Source: Hyparrhenia diplandra
Taxonomy: Eukaryota; Streptophyta; Magnoliopsida; Poales; Poaceae
Direction of reading: 5' to 3'
DNA: 64,000 nt
Assembly: GCA_015847255.1 (NCBI GenBank)
Contig: JADLZK010010459.1
Span: 155,415 to 219,414, forward strand
The notes beneath the pieces were generated by a model. It saw nothing but the letters and a program-made list of their open reading frames with translations, searched no databases and was not told the DNA's origin. The position numbers and the translations under genes are program-made. Positions 1 to 11,659 of the stretch are shown here, piece after piece. Every line of letters begins with the position of its first letter. Positions within the stretch are counted from its first letter, which is position 1.

Positions 1-992
1 AACAGGGCTGTCACCACCGCCCCTACCTCACTACCGTGGGATGCCGAGCATTTCGATGATTACTATAGACACTGAACACCACGTCCACGTGTATAGAAAA
101 CTACCTAAATCCCGGGACTCCGACCCTACGGATCGACAAGCAAGGATAAAGGTAAACCCGAAGGTACACCAAACCATCATAATCTACATAAACCGGCCAC
201 TCTCTAGCGAAGTCGACACATGACGGTTAATTCTATAATTAGCCAAGTCTTATCTACTAATATGTCAACTAGATCATAGTTCACACATTAATAAGATAAC
301 ATGAGGGTAACTATACTCTAGTTCGAACGCATTGCAATATGAATATAAAGACTTGAATATTGAAAGGAACTCCATAATAATATTAATATTACCAAAAGAT
401 CCTTCCAAGGAGACAAGCCCTCCTTGAAGCTCAACCTTGCTCAAAACTACAACTAGGACTAAAGAAAGTGAGTGAAGTGCTCAAGGGTGTGTGTTGTGTG
501 TTTGGAAGGGGGTGTGGCCTCTTATTTATAGGAGAATGAAAGTGGTTTTTGGCGGGTGTTTTGGCGCCAAATCCCAGCACCGCCATGCACCGCCTCGGCT
601 CCTCGGCCGGACACGGAGACAAGGCGCGGGGGATCGGGCGCGGGCTGCGGCGGCGCCCACCTGCGGCGGTCGGCCCAGGTTTAGCCCGCCCGCGCCATCC
701 GCCGCGTGTGGGCTGGTGGCCCGGTGTAGGTCGCCTTTCAGGAGGTGTTTCGGTCCGTTTTGCCGGTTACGGCCTGCCACGTTCCCCTTGGTCAAAGCGC
801 ATTTTCGAGTTTGCACTTTACTCTTTATTTGGCGTACTCTCACTGTTTTACGTGTTTGTTCTGCAAAACAATTATTCTCGAATACAAGTGGAACTAGGTG
901 AGTAGTAACCAGTTATTTGACATAAGTGTGTTCCATCTCTCTTAATTAGAGCTAAGTTGGCGGTATAAGATGTATGATAGTGACCGCCAACA
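1..992 (-). mobile_element. LTR of a Ty3/gypsy-type retrotransposon (partial, runs off the left edge)
   Basis: On the minus strand this reads as an LTR starting TGTTGGCGGTCAC at 992 and going left. A TATA box at 521-532 is followed by a transcript-like leader rich in CACACC and CTTCACTCACTTTC. Its outer end is a short inverted repeat, with TTGGCGG near 957 and ACCGCCAA at 984-990. Layout and some sequence (GTGGGATGC near 45) match the solo LTR at 53,056-55,022, so the two are probably relatives. The other end lies outside the window, so solo versus full-length cannot be decided. The right boundary abuts a Reina-type gypsy fragment, so this LTR is itself inserted in older element sequence. Confidence 0.65.
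521..532 (-). promoter_or_regulatory. TATA box of the left-edge LTR
   Basis: The minus strand reads CCTATAAATAAG, a good plant TATA box, followed by a pyrimidine/CACA-rich leader as in other LTR promoters. Confidence 0.55.
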
Positions 993-1081
993 AACACCGA
1001 AATGAATCTTCTATAATGGCTATTTCAGAAATTCAATTGAGTTTGTTTGATCGATTACGTGAGGAAATTGCATTCAGTGAT
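993..1081 (+). pseudogene. Reina/chromovirus-like gypsy pol fragment, left half of an interrupted frame
   Basis: The frame starting near 1,016 reads MAISEIQLSLFDRLREE and then ends at the target duplication of the 11.1-kb element. The same frame resumes at 12,207 after one GTGAT copy, with no stop and no shift. The segment corresponds to the linker just before the integrase zinc-binding domain of gypsy polyproteins. On its left it is cut by the LTR ending at 992. Confidence 0.65.
1077..1081. repeat. Target-site duplication, left copy (GTGAT)
   Basis: GTGAT sits directly before the TGTCGATG end of the 11.1-kb element and is repeated exactly at 12,202-12,206 after its other end. Five base pairs is the usual target duplication of LTR retrotransposons. 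Confidence 0.9.
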
Positions 1082-1627
1082 TGTCGATGTTTTACGACCG
1101 AGGCTTTTGCCATGGGGTGAACGGGCGGTTTGTTCGGGCCTCGGCGAAACTGGAGCCGGCGGTTTGTTCTTGCGCGGTGACATGGAGAGCGGGGTTTTTA
1201 TATCTGGTTCGGGCCCTCGATCAAGGATCGAGTAAAGACCTTTACGCCGGTCGGCGTGAGCCTGTTTTTTGATTGATGGGGTTAGCGGGGAATCGGCTAT
1301 GAAGCTTAGCAGCGGCTTGGTCGTGGCCAAGCTTTGTGTTCCGTATGTTCGTGCTCTCCTCACGACGAGGTGTTCCTTGGCCGCCTTTTATAGTCCAAGG
1401 GGCCAAGGAACTCGCTACGATCCTAGTCGGATCTGAGAGAGGGTTGTCGTAGAGGAACCGAACACCGAACTCTAAACAAGGTAACCTCACTAGTGTTCTA
1501 TCCTAGTTACAACGAGAAGTCACCGTAGCTATGCTTTCATTGCCTTAAGGGAGTTGTTTGTGGCCGCGAGGCTAGGATAGAACCTGCGAACAACTTCGAT
1601 AGAGTTCTTTGGTGATCTGTATCCACA
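1082..1627 (-). repeat. 3' LTR of the 11.1-kb gypsy element
   Basis: It starts TGTCGATG and ends TATCCACA on the plus strand, so TG...CA ends are present. It aligns over its whole length with 11,660-12,201. Long stretches are identical, and the differences are bunched as small indels in C-rich spots. A copy of the LTR TATA box (CTATAAAAGG, minus) lies at 1,384-1,393. Confidence 0.92.
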
Positions 1628-1636
1628 AGCCCCCGA
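1628..1636 (-). other. Polypurine tract of the 11.1-kb element
   Basis: The minus strand reads TCGGGGGCT immediately before the 3' LTR, the expected place and composition for plus-strand priming. A second copy of the surrounding sequence lies about 240 bp further in, near 1,873. Confidence 0.7.
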
Positions 1637-4061
1637 GCATCTCAAGGTCGAGTCATGAGAGTTGTCTTGCTCTCCTCGGGCGAGGCCTTGATATGGTCTT
1701 CAAGATCATCTTACGGAGTGCAATTTTGAAAAAGTGCACGTAGGGGTGTAGCCCCGAGCTTCTTGCTTTTTGGCACAAAGAGCTGGAAGGTCTTTGAGTT
1801 CTTCTCCTCCGTCTTTGAGTTCTTCCGTCGTCGGAGCTCTTCTTTCTTGAAAGGAGAGCCTTGTTCCGCTTAGCCCCGAGCATCTCGGTTTTTTGAGTCA
1901 TGAGAGCATGCGCTCTCTTTTCGGGAGCGGCCATGATGCGGTCCTCGTTGTCTTCATACGGTGTGCACTTTCTTTGAAAAAAAAAGTGCACCCGTAGGGT
2001 GTAGCCCCCGAGCTTCTTCTTTTTTGGTACAAGAGCCGGAAGGTCTTTGAGTTCTTCTCGTCGTCGGAGTTTTCTTGAAAAATCGTGCCTCGGGTATCTG
2101 TAGCCCCGGCGTCTAAGAGTTCTTTTGTAGATAGAGCTCTTAGAGGTTCTTCATTTTTCCCGGGATTTTTGATCGTTTCTCTTTTTTCCGTGCGGTCCAC
2201 GGGAGTCCGCGATCGCTTTTCTTGGCGCTCCGTTTTTCGAGGAAAGCGTCGGTGCATGGCGATCCCTTCTGCGTGATTTGAGGTGACCGCTCCTTTTTCT
2301 TTGGTTGCCTCGTCTTACGTGGACTTGGTCTATAGGCGTCTTTGGTTCCGCCTATTAATATTGCCCGCTTTGCTTTGGTGAGGATCGAGTGTCTTTCTTC
2401 TTCTCTCGCTTCTTCTTCCTGCGGACTGTTTCTCTTCTCGTAGGAAAAAGCTTCATTCTCGAGCTTTAGATCCATGGCGGTGCCTTTGAGTGAGTTGGAT
2501 CAGCCCAGGGCATCTTTTTAGCCTTTCGAGTTCTTACGTGAGTGAGGGATGTCTAGTGATTGGGAAATAGCGGGGCTATTCCTTGCAGCAGTCCACACAG
2601 GGAAAGTTTGAGGGGGTGAGTGCGGGATGTCTTGTGATCTAAGATGATCTCCTCTCCTCCTTCATTTTTTCTTGGTGTGGGTCGGGGTAGGGTTCTTTTC
2701 GGTTACCCTCCTGGTCCTCTCTGGTTTTCTTCCTCGCCGCTTGGGTAGACATATGCCGGCTTCCCAACCGGTATTGGTCGCCGCTCATCTTCGGGAAGGT
2801 TGTGCCTTTTGAGGAATTGCTGAAGATGGTGCTCTTTAGGTGCGCTTCCTTCTACTCTTTGTGGAGTTGGCGTTCCCTTTGGGCTCTTTTCATCCGCTGC
2901 GACATGGTGAACTCTGGAGCCTTCGCGGAGAGGGTTCTTTTCTTCGCCCGGTCGCTTATCTTGATCCGGGGTCCGTTTATTTGCCCGTCGTCGGGGTTCT
3001 TGAGCTCAGTGTTTATGGACTTGGGCGTAAGGGTCTTGACTTCGAAGTAGCCCCGAGTCGTTGAGATTTGGGCTCTTGGGGTTCGGATCTGGTCCGAGCA
3101 CTCCGTCTTCTTCGCCGTTGGATGCCGGTTTCTCCCGCCTGCGGTGTTGTACTCTTTAGGATTATAGTGCCCCGGTCTTCTTTGTATCTTGTACGCGGGG
3201 GTTCTAGTTGGGCTCCCCCGTGCATCCGAGTCTTCTTTGTATCTTGTAGGGAGTTGTTTCCCATGTGACTTGTAATCTTGAAGATGTTGAATAAAGGTAT
3301 TTGTCCCTTTATCCATTACGTACTTGTATTTTTGTATGACTCGATGCGCCTTCGTGCGGACTTGTTGCGATTTGTTCTCTCGCTTGTTCTTCTGTGGTCT
3401 TCGAGTTCTTCTCCTTGGATGACTTGTTGAGATTGTGCCTTTAGAGTTCTTCCTTAGGCTTCCGGCTCTTATGTCCTTGTAGGTTCGTGCCGAGTAGTTT
3501 GGGGTCGTGCTCCGTGACATCGGTGTTGTTTCGGTGATGATCCGGCTTGCCTTTTAGTAGACTTGGCTGTTCATAGTGTTGAAGTTACGCCGAGGTTTGT
3601 CGATCTTGTTTTCGACTTGTCGGCTTGTCCTCTTGTAGATCTTCTTTGAAGGTAGCGTAGGATCTTATCCTTGTGCGCCTTTGGGTTGTTTTCTTCCTTG
3701 ACGCGTCGGCTAGCTTTGCTCATAGGTTTTTGCCGTAGTAGATTGGAGTCTTGCTTCGGTACTTTAGAGTTCTTTTCTGAAGGAATCAGCTTGCTGTTTC
3801 GTAGACTTGGTGAAGGTAGTTACGAAGTTCTTCTCACGAAATCCGGTCTTTGTTTTTCTGGAGAGTCAACCCGCCTTTTACGTAGACTTGGTTGGGGATA
3901 TTTGTAGAGTCTTGCTCGGTTTGTCGGGATTATTTTTCTCGACAAATGACTTCTGTCTTCTTCACGAGACTTGTCATGATGAGTGGAGTCTTGCTCTCGA
4001 ATTCAGTTTCTTTTCGGAGTATCGGCTCGTCTTCTCGTAGATTAGCTGAAAATAGTTATAG

Positions 4062-4524
4062 AGGCTTACTCACGGTCTTGGGGTTGTTCTTGAAGATTCG
4101 GCTTTCGTCCTTTACGTAGACTTCTTTGAAGGTGATAGAGTCTTGCTCTTGGTCTTCAGGGTTGTTCTTCGAAGATTCACTTTTGTCCTTTCTGTAGACT
4201 TCTTTGAAGGTGATAGAGTCTTGCTCTTGGTCTTCGGGGTTGTTCTTCTAAAGATTCAGCTTCGTCCTTTACGTAGATTTGCTAAAGGTGATAGAGTCTT
4301 GCTCTTGGTCTTCGAGGGGTTGTTCTTGAAGATTCAGCCGTCCTTTCGTAGACTTCTTTGAAGGTGATAGAGTCTTGCTCTTGGTTTTCGGGGTTGTTCT
4401 TACGAAGATTAAACCGTCCTTTACGTAGATTTCTTTGAAGGTGATAGAGTCTTGCTCTTGGTCTTGAGGGTTGTTCTTACGAAGATTCGGCTCGTCCTTT
4501 ACGTAGACTTGTTGGTAGTGGTTG
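4062..4524. repeat. ~77-bp tandem repeat (six copies) inside the gypsy element
   Basis: Units begin at about 4,062, 4,139, 4,217, 4,295, 4,371 and 4,448, so spacing is 76-78 bp. Each contains AGTCTTGCTCTTGGTCTT, then GGGTTGTTCTT, GAAGATTC and TTTACGTAGA. More diverged copies appear to continue leftwards to about 3,550. It is not a CRISPR array: there are no conserved short repeats with unique spacers, and the context is a plant retroelement. Confidence 0.88.
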
Positions 4525-5439
4525 GGGCATCCCCCATTTTGCGGGGTTGTTTTTTCCTACGGTGTGTGACTTGCGTCTTCTTACGAGGACTTGTCGCGAT
4601 TGTTCGAAGGGTTTTCTCCGGGCCGTTAGGTTTCTCCTTTTAGGCCCTCTAGCGTTTGCCCTCTCTTGGACATGCTAGTGTATTTTGGTGGAGTCGTGCT
4701 CACGAAAGAGTTGTTCTAACTTCGGGGTTGCCTCTTGCGGGCTAGGGCTCTCCCATCTTTGTCCGGTGGGCTATCGCATGGCGTCCCTTGAAGGGTTCTC
4801 GGTCAGGGCCCATTTAAGTGCCTTCTTGATTTGAAGGTCAAGATGGTTGGGTTCTATTTCATATATAACACTACAATCCACCTTGCACAGTTTGGGCTGC
4901 TCACGCTTTACGAGAGACTTGTGTGAGGCGATGGGTTTCTATTTCACAACACTACACCGTTCACGCCCGATTCGAAGGCCGTGCGCGTCATTGGACATAG
5001 TGGCGCTTTACGGACCCTTGATGGCCTCTGCGACCTAGGCGGGCGATCCCAACGTCCTCTTTTTTTCAAGAGTCGAAGTTCACGATCTTCGCTAGGATTT
5101 AAGGTGTGGGCGCTATTCGAGCTAGGACTTGGCGTGGTTCCACCCTTGGAATTTGATCTCCGTTCGGTGGTCGGGTTTGCCTTCTTTTGGTCGACTTCTT
5201 CTTGTGAAGTGCCAATTCGGTGTCTTGTTCTTCTCCGTTAGGAGGCATTGTTCTTCTCCCTTAGGAGGCATGCGGCTTCACTCACGGGCGCTTGTTCTTG
5301 TTGAGGTGCACGGTGGCTGCGTATTTGGTGACCTCTTTGGATGGTCGAGTTCTTCTCGAGGCTTGATCTTCTTCTTCTTGAAGTATCGGAGAGTTGTTTT
5401 TCGCGTTACGCTTCTCTTCGCTGCCTTGAGTTCCTCGAT

Positions 5440-6600
5440 TATGGATAGAACCTTCGAGCTAGTTTATGTGCCAAGAGTTTGATGATTTCTTCTCCTTGCA
5501 TGGTCATCGGCTTGTAGGTTCTGGTCCCGGTACTCCTTTGACGATATATGGTCCTTCCCATGGGGGTGAGCAATTTGAGCTTGCCTTCCGTCTTTTGGTT
5601 TCTTTTGAGTACTTGATCTCTGGGTTGAGTTTTTCTTAGGCGTGTGCTCTTGTCGTAATGCCTTCTTAGTCCTTGCGGATATCTTGCGTTACGGAGGATG
5701 GCGTTTGATCGACTTCTTACGCCGCGGTCGATTTCTAGTCTTCTTATCTGTTCTCCTTCTCCTTCTTCAAATTGCTCGATTCTTGGAGCTCAAATGAAGA
5801 TCTGCGGTAGAGCGGCCGATCCATAGGTCGGGAAGAAGAGTGAATAACTGTTGTTGCTCTGCGATTTGAGTTCTTAGGCCCCGGGGCGACTTTTGGGAGT
5901 TCTTGATCCACTTGGCTCCGTAGTCCTTGAGTTCTTCGTATAGCCTTGGCCCCGATCCGGCAAGGATGAGTCCGTTTGCTCTTTCTACTTGTCCGTTAGC
6001 ACGAGGGTGTGCTACGGAGGCATAATCTATCCGTATGCCACAATCTTGTGCCGATCTTGGTACGCGCCGTGAGCGGTGATCCGAGGTCGATGATGATCTG
6101 TTGGGTATCGAATCGTGCATGATCTCTTGGATGAACTTCATTTGCCTTGTTGGGTTTGTAGTTGACCAATGGCTTGTATTCTATCCATTTGGTGAATTTG
6201 TCGATGGCGGCGAAGATATATTCGTATCCTCCTTTGGCTCTTTTTAAGTGGTCCGACTTGATCCGGTCCCGGCACGAAAAAAGGCCATGATGGTGGTATC
6301 GCGGTCGGGTTGTGTCTTTGGCACATGTGCTTGTCTTGCAAACATCGGCATCCTTTGCATGTTTTGATGAGTTCTTACGCATCCTTGAGGGCTGTTGGCG
6401 GTAGTATCTGTTGCGAATGCTTTTCCCACGAGGGTTCTTTGACTGCGTGGTTTCCATAGCATCGAGTGGATTTCTTGGAGGATGTCTTTTCCTTCTTGAG
6501 CTTATGCACTTGGTAATACTCACGATGATCTTTGCTCTCTTGTAAAGTTTGTCTTTGATGAGCATGTAGTTCTTGCTTCTTCTCAAGATCTGGTTGCTTC
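5440..6600 (-). pseudogene. Integrase of the 11.1-kb gypsy element, frameshifted
   Basis: Integrase inserts the reverse-transcribed element into the genome. From right to left there is a degenerate H2C2 zinc-binding region (about 6,240-6,590), the catalytic core with FAAIDKFTKWIEYKPL near 6,180-6,210, and SVAHPRANGQVERANGLIL near 5,960-6,020, which holds the catalytic glutamate region. A C-terminal tail follows with a PWEGPY-like stretch and KLLAHKLARR, ending near 5,440. The parts lie in different frames, so several indels separate them. The tail being present shows that pol ends close to 5,440. Confidence 0.8.
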
Positions 6601-6799
6601 ATCTTTGTCTTGGGTAGTGTCTTTGTTCTTGATGAAGTTTATGATGTCTTCGATCCGGGGAGTTGTTCTTCGACCTAGAGATTATCATTACTCCGTTTAG
6701 CCGACGCTCCATGTTTTCTTACGGATTCTCCTCGATGGATGGCTTCAAGAGTTCTTCGACGAATACTCACGGTGGGACTTGTGCTCTGTCGGATCAAGT

Positions 6800-7480
6800 T
6801 TGGCTAGCACGTCTGCCGCTACGTTCGCATCTACGAGCACGTGTAGGATCTCTAGGCCTTGGAAGTTCTTTTCGGTTTGCGCACTTCTATGCAATAGAGG
6901 CCCATGTTGTCCTTTAATGCGGTCCAGTCTTTATTGACTTGATTGATGATAACCGCGAGTCGCCCGTATACTTGTAGTCTCTTGATTCCCGAGTTCTTGC
7001 TATCTTGAGGCCATGGATGAGTGCTTCATACTACGCCTCATTGTTTATAGCTTTGCCACATGATTTAAAGCACGTGCTTGAGTTGTCTTCCTTACGGAGA
7101 TATGAATAAAATCCGGCTCCTACTCCCCTAGCTTCAACGATCCATTGAAGTACATATTCTAATGTTTCTTGATGTCGTCGGGTATGGGTTGTTGGAGCTC
7201 GTCCATTTCTGCTATGAAATCGGTGGCGCTGGGATTTGATTGCTCTTCTTGGGGTGAATTCTAGACTCAATGCTCAGAGTTCCCTTTGCCCATTTTGATA
7301 TGCGGCTGTTGAATCTTTGTTCCTCGGGATGTCGCCTAGTGGTGAGTCGATTACCCTTTGTGATCTTGTATTTGTCGAAGTAGTGTCGTAGCTTCCTTGA
7401 TGTGATCGGTATGGAATAGAGTAGTTTTTTATGCGTGAGGGTATCGAGCCTTGGACTCGAGATAGAACCTCGCTCACGTA
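6800..7480 (-). pseudogene. RNase H domain of the 11.1-kb gypsy element, frameshifted
   Basis: RNase H removes the RNA strand during reverse transcription. Visible pieces are YVLQWIVEARGVGAGF near 7,110-7,170, then a shifted ATNNEA-like motif near 7,040, IINQVNKDW near 6,930, and an ANVAADVLAKL-like end near 6,810. Upstream, 7,280-7,470 holds the connection region (YVSEVLSRVQG type). All pieces fit the usual order but need at least three frame changes. Confidence 0.7.
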
Positions 7481-7771
7481 GTAAGCGGCCTCACGGACCT
7501 TGTTGGGTTGCTTTCGGGCTCTTCTCTTTCCACGATGATTGCTGGGCCGACCCTTTGTATTTGTTCTTTGCTATATAGGCGGGGAGTTCTTCTTGATCCT
7601 TTGGAGGTGTCGGGAGGGGAGCATTTGTAAAGGTACTTGTTTGAGTTCTTCAAACGCCTCGTTTGTCCATTTGAATTCTCCTTTGGTTTTGATGAGTTTG
7701 AAGAAGGGTAGCCCTTTCTCTCAGGAGCTTGGATATGAATCGCGTTGAGTGCCGCCATGCACCCGGTGAGC

Positions 7772-8900
7772 TTACGGGCGTCCTTGATGCTTCGAGGTTG
7801 CGTCATCTCGGTGATTGCCTTGATTTCCTTGGTGCTGGATTCGATGCCCTCTGTTGCTGATCAAGAAACCCGGTAGCTGTCGTCGAAGGCACTCAAAGAC
7901 GCATTTTGTTGGATTGAGCTTCCATTTCCACTTGTTGAGGTTCTTGAAAGTCTCTTCCAGGTCTTGAATCGAGTCTCGGTTCTCACGGTTATCACCACCA
8001 CGTCGTCTACGTATGCTTCGGCGTTTTTGCCAATCTGCTCTCCCAAACAAGTACGTATTGCTCTTTTGATCACGTTGCTCGGCGTTCTTGATCCGAAGGA
8101 CATTGTTTTATAGCTTGATAGGCACGAAGGGGGTGATGAAAGAGGTCTTGCTCTGATCTTCTTTCTTGATCGCGATCACGGTGATATATCGAGTAGTGAT
8201 CCAAGAATGATAGTAGAGGCGATCTGTTGTAGAATCCACAATTTGGTCGATCCTTGGTAGCCCGAAGGGATCTTTTGGGCAATGCTTATTTAGGTGCATT
8301 GTAGTAGTCCACACACATTCGCCCGGTCGAGGTGTTCTTCTTCGAACGAGCCGGGTTGGCTAGCCGGTCGGGATGTAGGATTTTCTCGATGAATCTGGCT
8401 GCGAGTAGTTTTGCAATCTCCTTTTTGATGGCCTCCTTCTTTTACGGCGAGAACCTCTTTAGTCTTTGCTTGATGGGTTTGGATCCCATATTGATGTCAG
8501 TCATTGCTCGGCCCGGCTTCCTTGGTGCGCCCGGGCATGTCTTTGGTTTTCGGGCAAATATATCTTTGTGTTGCCTTAGGAATTTGGTGAGCACGAATTC
8601 CCTATTTTGGAGATAGGTGGGGCCGATGATCGCCGTCTTGGATGGATCGCCCGATGCGGCCAGAGATCAAGCGTGCTTGGACGTCGGCTTCTTACGGTGG
8701 AATCGGAATCGCTTGCTTCTTGGCCGGTATCTCGAGTTCTTACGGATTCGTCTCCTACGCCATCTGGTTGAGTTCTTTTTTCTCAAGAGCTCTCTGTTTT
8801 GTTTGTGATTTCCGCGGCATGCGTCACACTTTCGAAGGCTTTCTTGAGGTCTCCTTTGATTGAAAGAACCCCAAAAGGTCCGGCATCTTTAGCGAGAAGA
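7772..8900 (-). pseudogene. Reverse transcriptase of the 11.1-kb gypsy element, frameshifted
   Basis: Reverse transcriptase copies element RNA to DNA. The polymerase motif YVDDVVV is at about 7,995-8,013. Downstream comes KWKLNPTKCVFE and upstream CLGEQIGKNAEAYVDD and MCVDYYNA (about 8,300-8,320), in the normal order for gypsy reverse transcriptase. The catalytic aspartates are present, but frames change repeatedly between motifs, so no full-length protein can be read. Confidence 0.82.
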
Positions 8901-9111
8901 TACGGGTAGTGTGGAAACGACCATGAATTTTGCAATAGCAGGTCTTCCCATAATGGCATGGTACGGTGACTCGAGATCGCCGCCGAACTTGATGTACTCT
9001 GTCAGGTAATTTGATGGAGATCCGAATATAGCGGCAAGGTGACTTGTCAAGCGGTATGGCTGCTCGTCAGGGTACTATTCCATAGAAAGGAGTGCTTGAA
9101 GGAGTGATCGG

Positions 9112-9407
9112 TCAGGAGAGGTCTAGTCCCATCTTGTCGGTGTTTACGAAAATATGATGTTCAATCCTGCTCTTCCATCGATCAACACCTTGGTAACGGT
9201 TACTCCGGCTATCGTAGGTTCGGTACCAAAGGATACAGGCGGCGTTGCCCACACTTGTCCATTGATCCTCCACGGTGAAGCTGAATCGGGTATTGGGACC
9301 AATTGAGGTAGCGTGGTGTTGCGGGTTCGCTGCCATGATTGATCGAGTGCTAACTTGTCTTGTCTCTTGCTCTTTAAACCGGGTACTCTAGAGAATATGA
9401 CGTTCAA
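9112..9407 (-). pseudogene. Aspartic protease of the 11.1-kb gypsy element
   Basis: The segment VTVTKVLIDGRAGLNIIF (about 9,144-9,200) is the retropepsin active-site region. The family consensus is DGG or DGS, so the DGR here is a substitution or a base error. One frame continues into NTDKMGLDLS at the left end. The protease would process the polyprotein. Confidence 0.72.
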
Positions 9408-9676
9408 GGATCTCGTTGCTTTACGGAAATCCTCGTCTTTGGCTCTTGACTGGCTTCTTCTCTATTTTCTTGATTGTTTCCCTTTTGAGCGAGTTGTTTC
9501 CTCCCTTGTACTTCTCACGGAATGTGGTACGGTTTCGAGTGTGTGCGGAGCTCGGGGTGGTAGATGCGGGGTAGGTCTTCTAGCTTGATATTGCTTACAT
9601 TCTGTCGCCATTGTTGTTGTTGTTGAACCTTTGCTTGTAGGGTTTCTTTGACTTTTCCGCCATTGCGATAGTATTA

Positions 9677-11602
9677 TCACGGTCCTCGCTTCTTTTCTTT
9701 GTTGAAAGTTGTTACGATCCTTCTTCGGGCCTTCCGAGTTCTTTTCTCTCGGAAAGCGGTCTCGGGTTCTTTCTTGACTCCGATCATCTTCTCAGCGGTA
9801 GCTTGAGCCTTTCGTTTGTCCTCGGGTTGTTTTTGTAGAAATCGAGAAGCGCCATCTTGAAAATCCGTTACGAAGGCGTCTATCACTTCTCTTTCGGTGA
9901 TGTCATGTACTTGGGATCTCATTTCTCCAAATCTTAGGTAGTAATCTCTCGGAGATTCTCGGCTTTTGCTTGAGGCTTTTCAACTCGGCTGAGTAATAGG
10001 ATGGGTGATGATTCTGCTTGAAGTTGCTCTGAGAATGCTCTACGTAAGTCTTCCCGGTATCAGTTGAGCCTTCTTCGATCTTGTCGAACCATTGGGGCGG
10101 TAGAGCCTCTAGGGCCATGGGAAAGAAGGCGGCTTTTCGCGTCATCATCTCCTCCGGCCCGGCTCAATGGATTCGAGTAGACTTCGAGCCATTATGCGGG
10201 CTCTGTTTTCCCATCGTATTTTGAGTGGTTTGAAGGTTTGAACTTTGGGGGTAGCTTGACTTCTGCAATCTTTTCTGCGAAGCAAGGAAACTGTCGTAGC
10301 TTTCCGTTGTTCTTTTTCAAGTCCTCACGAGGTTCTTCCTCCTCTTGGGCGAGTTCGGTCGGCCGATATGTTGATTCGCGACTTCTTCTCGTCGGCTTGG
10401 TCTTGGAGCGGGACTTTCCCTCGGGGGTCTCGATGCATGTCTACCATCCCTCGGGGTGGCACGGAGTCGTTGGAACCTTGCGGCCTTCGGCCTTTCGAAG
10501 GCGTTGGACCGACTTCTTGGTGCACGAGCTGTTTGCCTTTGGCTGCGGCGTCACGGGATCTTTTTCCCGGATAGCCTTACGCAATGCCTCCTTGATGAGC
10601 CTTTCCTCGTCATTTAGGTCGTAAGCGGTCTTCGGCGGTCAATCAACCCTTGTAGCCTTTCACGGGTTGCTCGTTGATCGTCTTCGACTTCTCTTTCGGA
10701 CTTTAGCCTTTCGTACTCATGTAGATCGGCGATATTTGTTTCGGGGCTTGCATGCGTGAGTTTGCCCTGATTCGGCGTCCTCCCTTCGGCTTGTTCCTTT
10801 TCGGCCTTTCTTGGCGTTGGTGTTCTCCTTCGTCTTCAAGGGTTCTTTCGTCCGTCGAGATGTTGGATAGGCCTTCATCGGTGGACGATATCGGGGGCTT
10901 ACGGGCCGGATAAGTGGGGGTGCAGTTGTAGCCACCATAAAGATTTCCTTAGCGACCATAGCTTTGGGTCGCCACTCCTTCCGTCAGGGGTAGGTTACGT
11001 GATGTTGACCCTCCACGGGTTGTCCCGTTGCGGCGATTGGCCGTTGAGGGTTCTTGGCGATGGATGATACACTCCTCACGGGGTTCTTGTCAATATGAGC
11101 CCTCTTTGCGCGCCCTCAAAGGAATCTCAATCTTCTCTTGAGTTGTCTTGGCGCTCCTTGAATACTGGCGTATCTTTGTGTTGCGTAGTCTGTAGGAAGC
11201 GAAAGGTAATCACGGGGTGGTGTCGGGGTTATATCGGTCGCCTTCTTTCTCCAAGTTGGAGTAGTGTTGGTGAAAAAGTTTCCGAGTTGGAGTAGCTTCC
11301 CTTATCAAACCGGGTTGGAGTTGTACTTGAGTTGCCTTCGGAATCCGCACTTGAGTCTGGTTGTCCACCTTCCCGAGTTGGTTTCGGGTTTAGGTCCTTC
11401 CGTGTCGGTTCTGAGCAAGCGAGTTTGTTCTCTCGTCTTCTTGGCGGTTTCGGCAATTGTCGATTCTTTGGAGCTTCTCGCGAGTTCTTGTTCGTCGATC
11501 TTGGATTCCTCGATGATGTAGCCCGAGTCTTGCCGTCGTCGTCGTCGATTTCGCCCAAGCCCAAGATCCGAAGATGATCGTCCTCTTCGCCGATGTACTC
11601 AT
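9677..11602 (-). pseudogene. Gag region of the 11.1-kb gypsy element, frameshifted
   Basis: Gag forms the virus-like particle. Recognisable core pieces are ALEALPPQWFDKIEEGS (about 10,070-10,130), ending in a run with EMRSQVHDITEREVIDAFV (about 9,860-9,925) and a basic tail (KKEPETAFREKRTRKARRR). Upstream, 10,717-11,602 is hydrophilic, with an acidic start (DDDDGKTRATSSRNPRSTNK) in one frame. The pieces fall in all three frames. Confidence 0.65.
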
Positions 11603-11659
11603 GGCGTCGTGGTCGCCCGGACTCGTGCTGAAATTCGGCGAGCCCTACAGCGCGCCCGG

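Larger units (their letters stand above)
1628..5440 (-). other. Long 3' non-coding region of the gypsy element
   Basis: Between the end of integrase and the 3' LTR lie about 3.8 kb with no recognisable protein on either strand. It holds two diverged copies of a ~240-bp unit next to the LTR (from about 1,632 and 1,873, each starting with CCCCGAGCATCTC) and a ~77-bp minisatellite at 4,062-4,524. Several open frames cross it on both strands but none resembles a protein family I know. Confidence 0.7.

Noticed and set aside
3671..4643. A series of plus-strand frames of 60-80 codons
   Set aside because: They run through the ~77-bp tandem repeat in the gypsy 3' region and encode only repeat-derived Leu/Phe-rich text.
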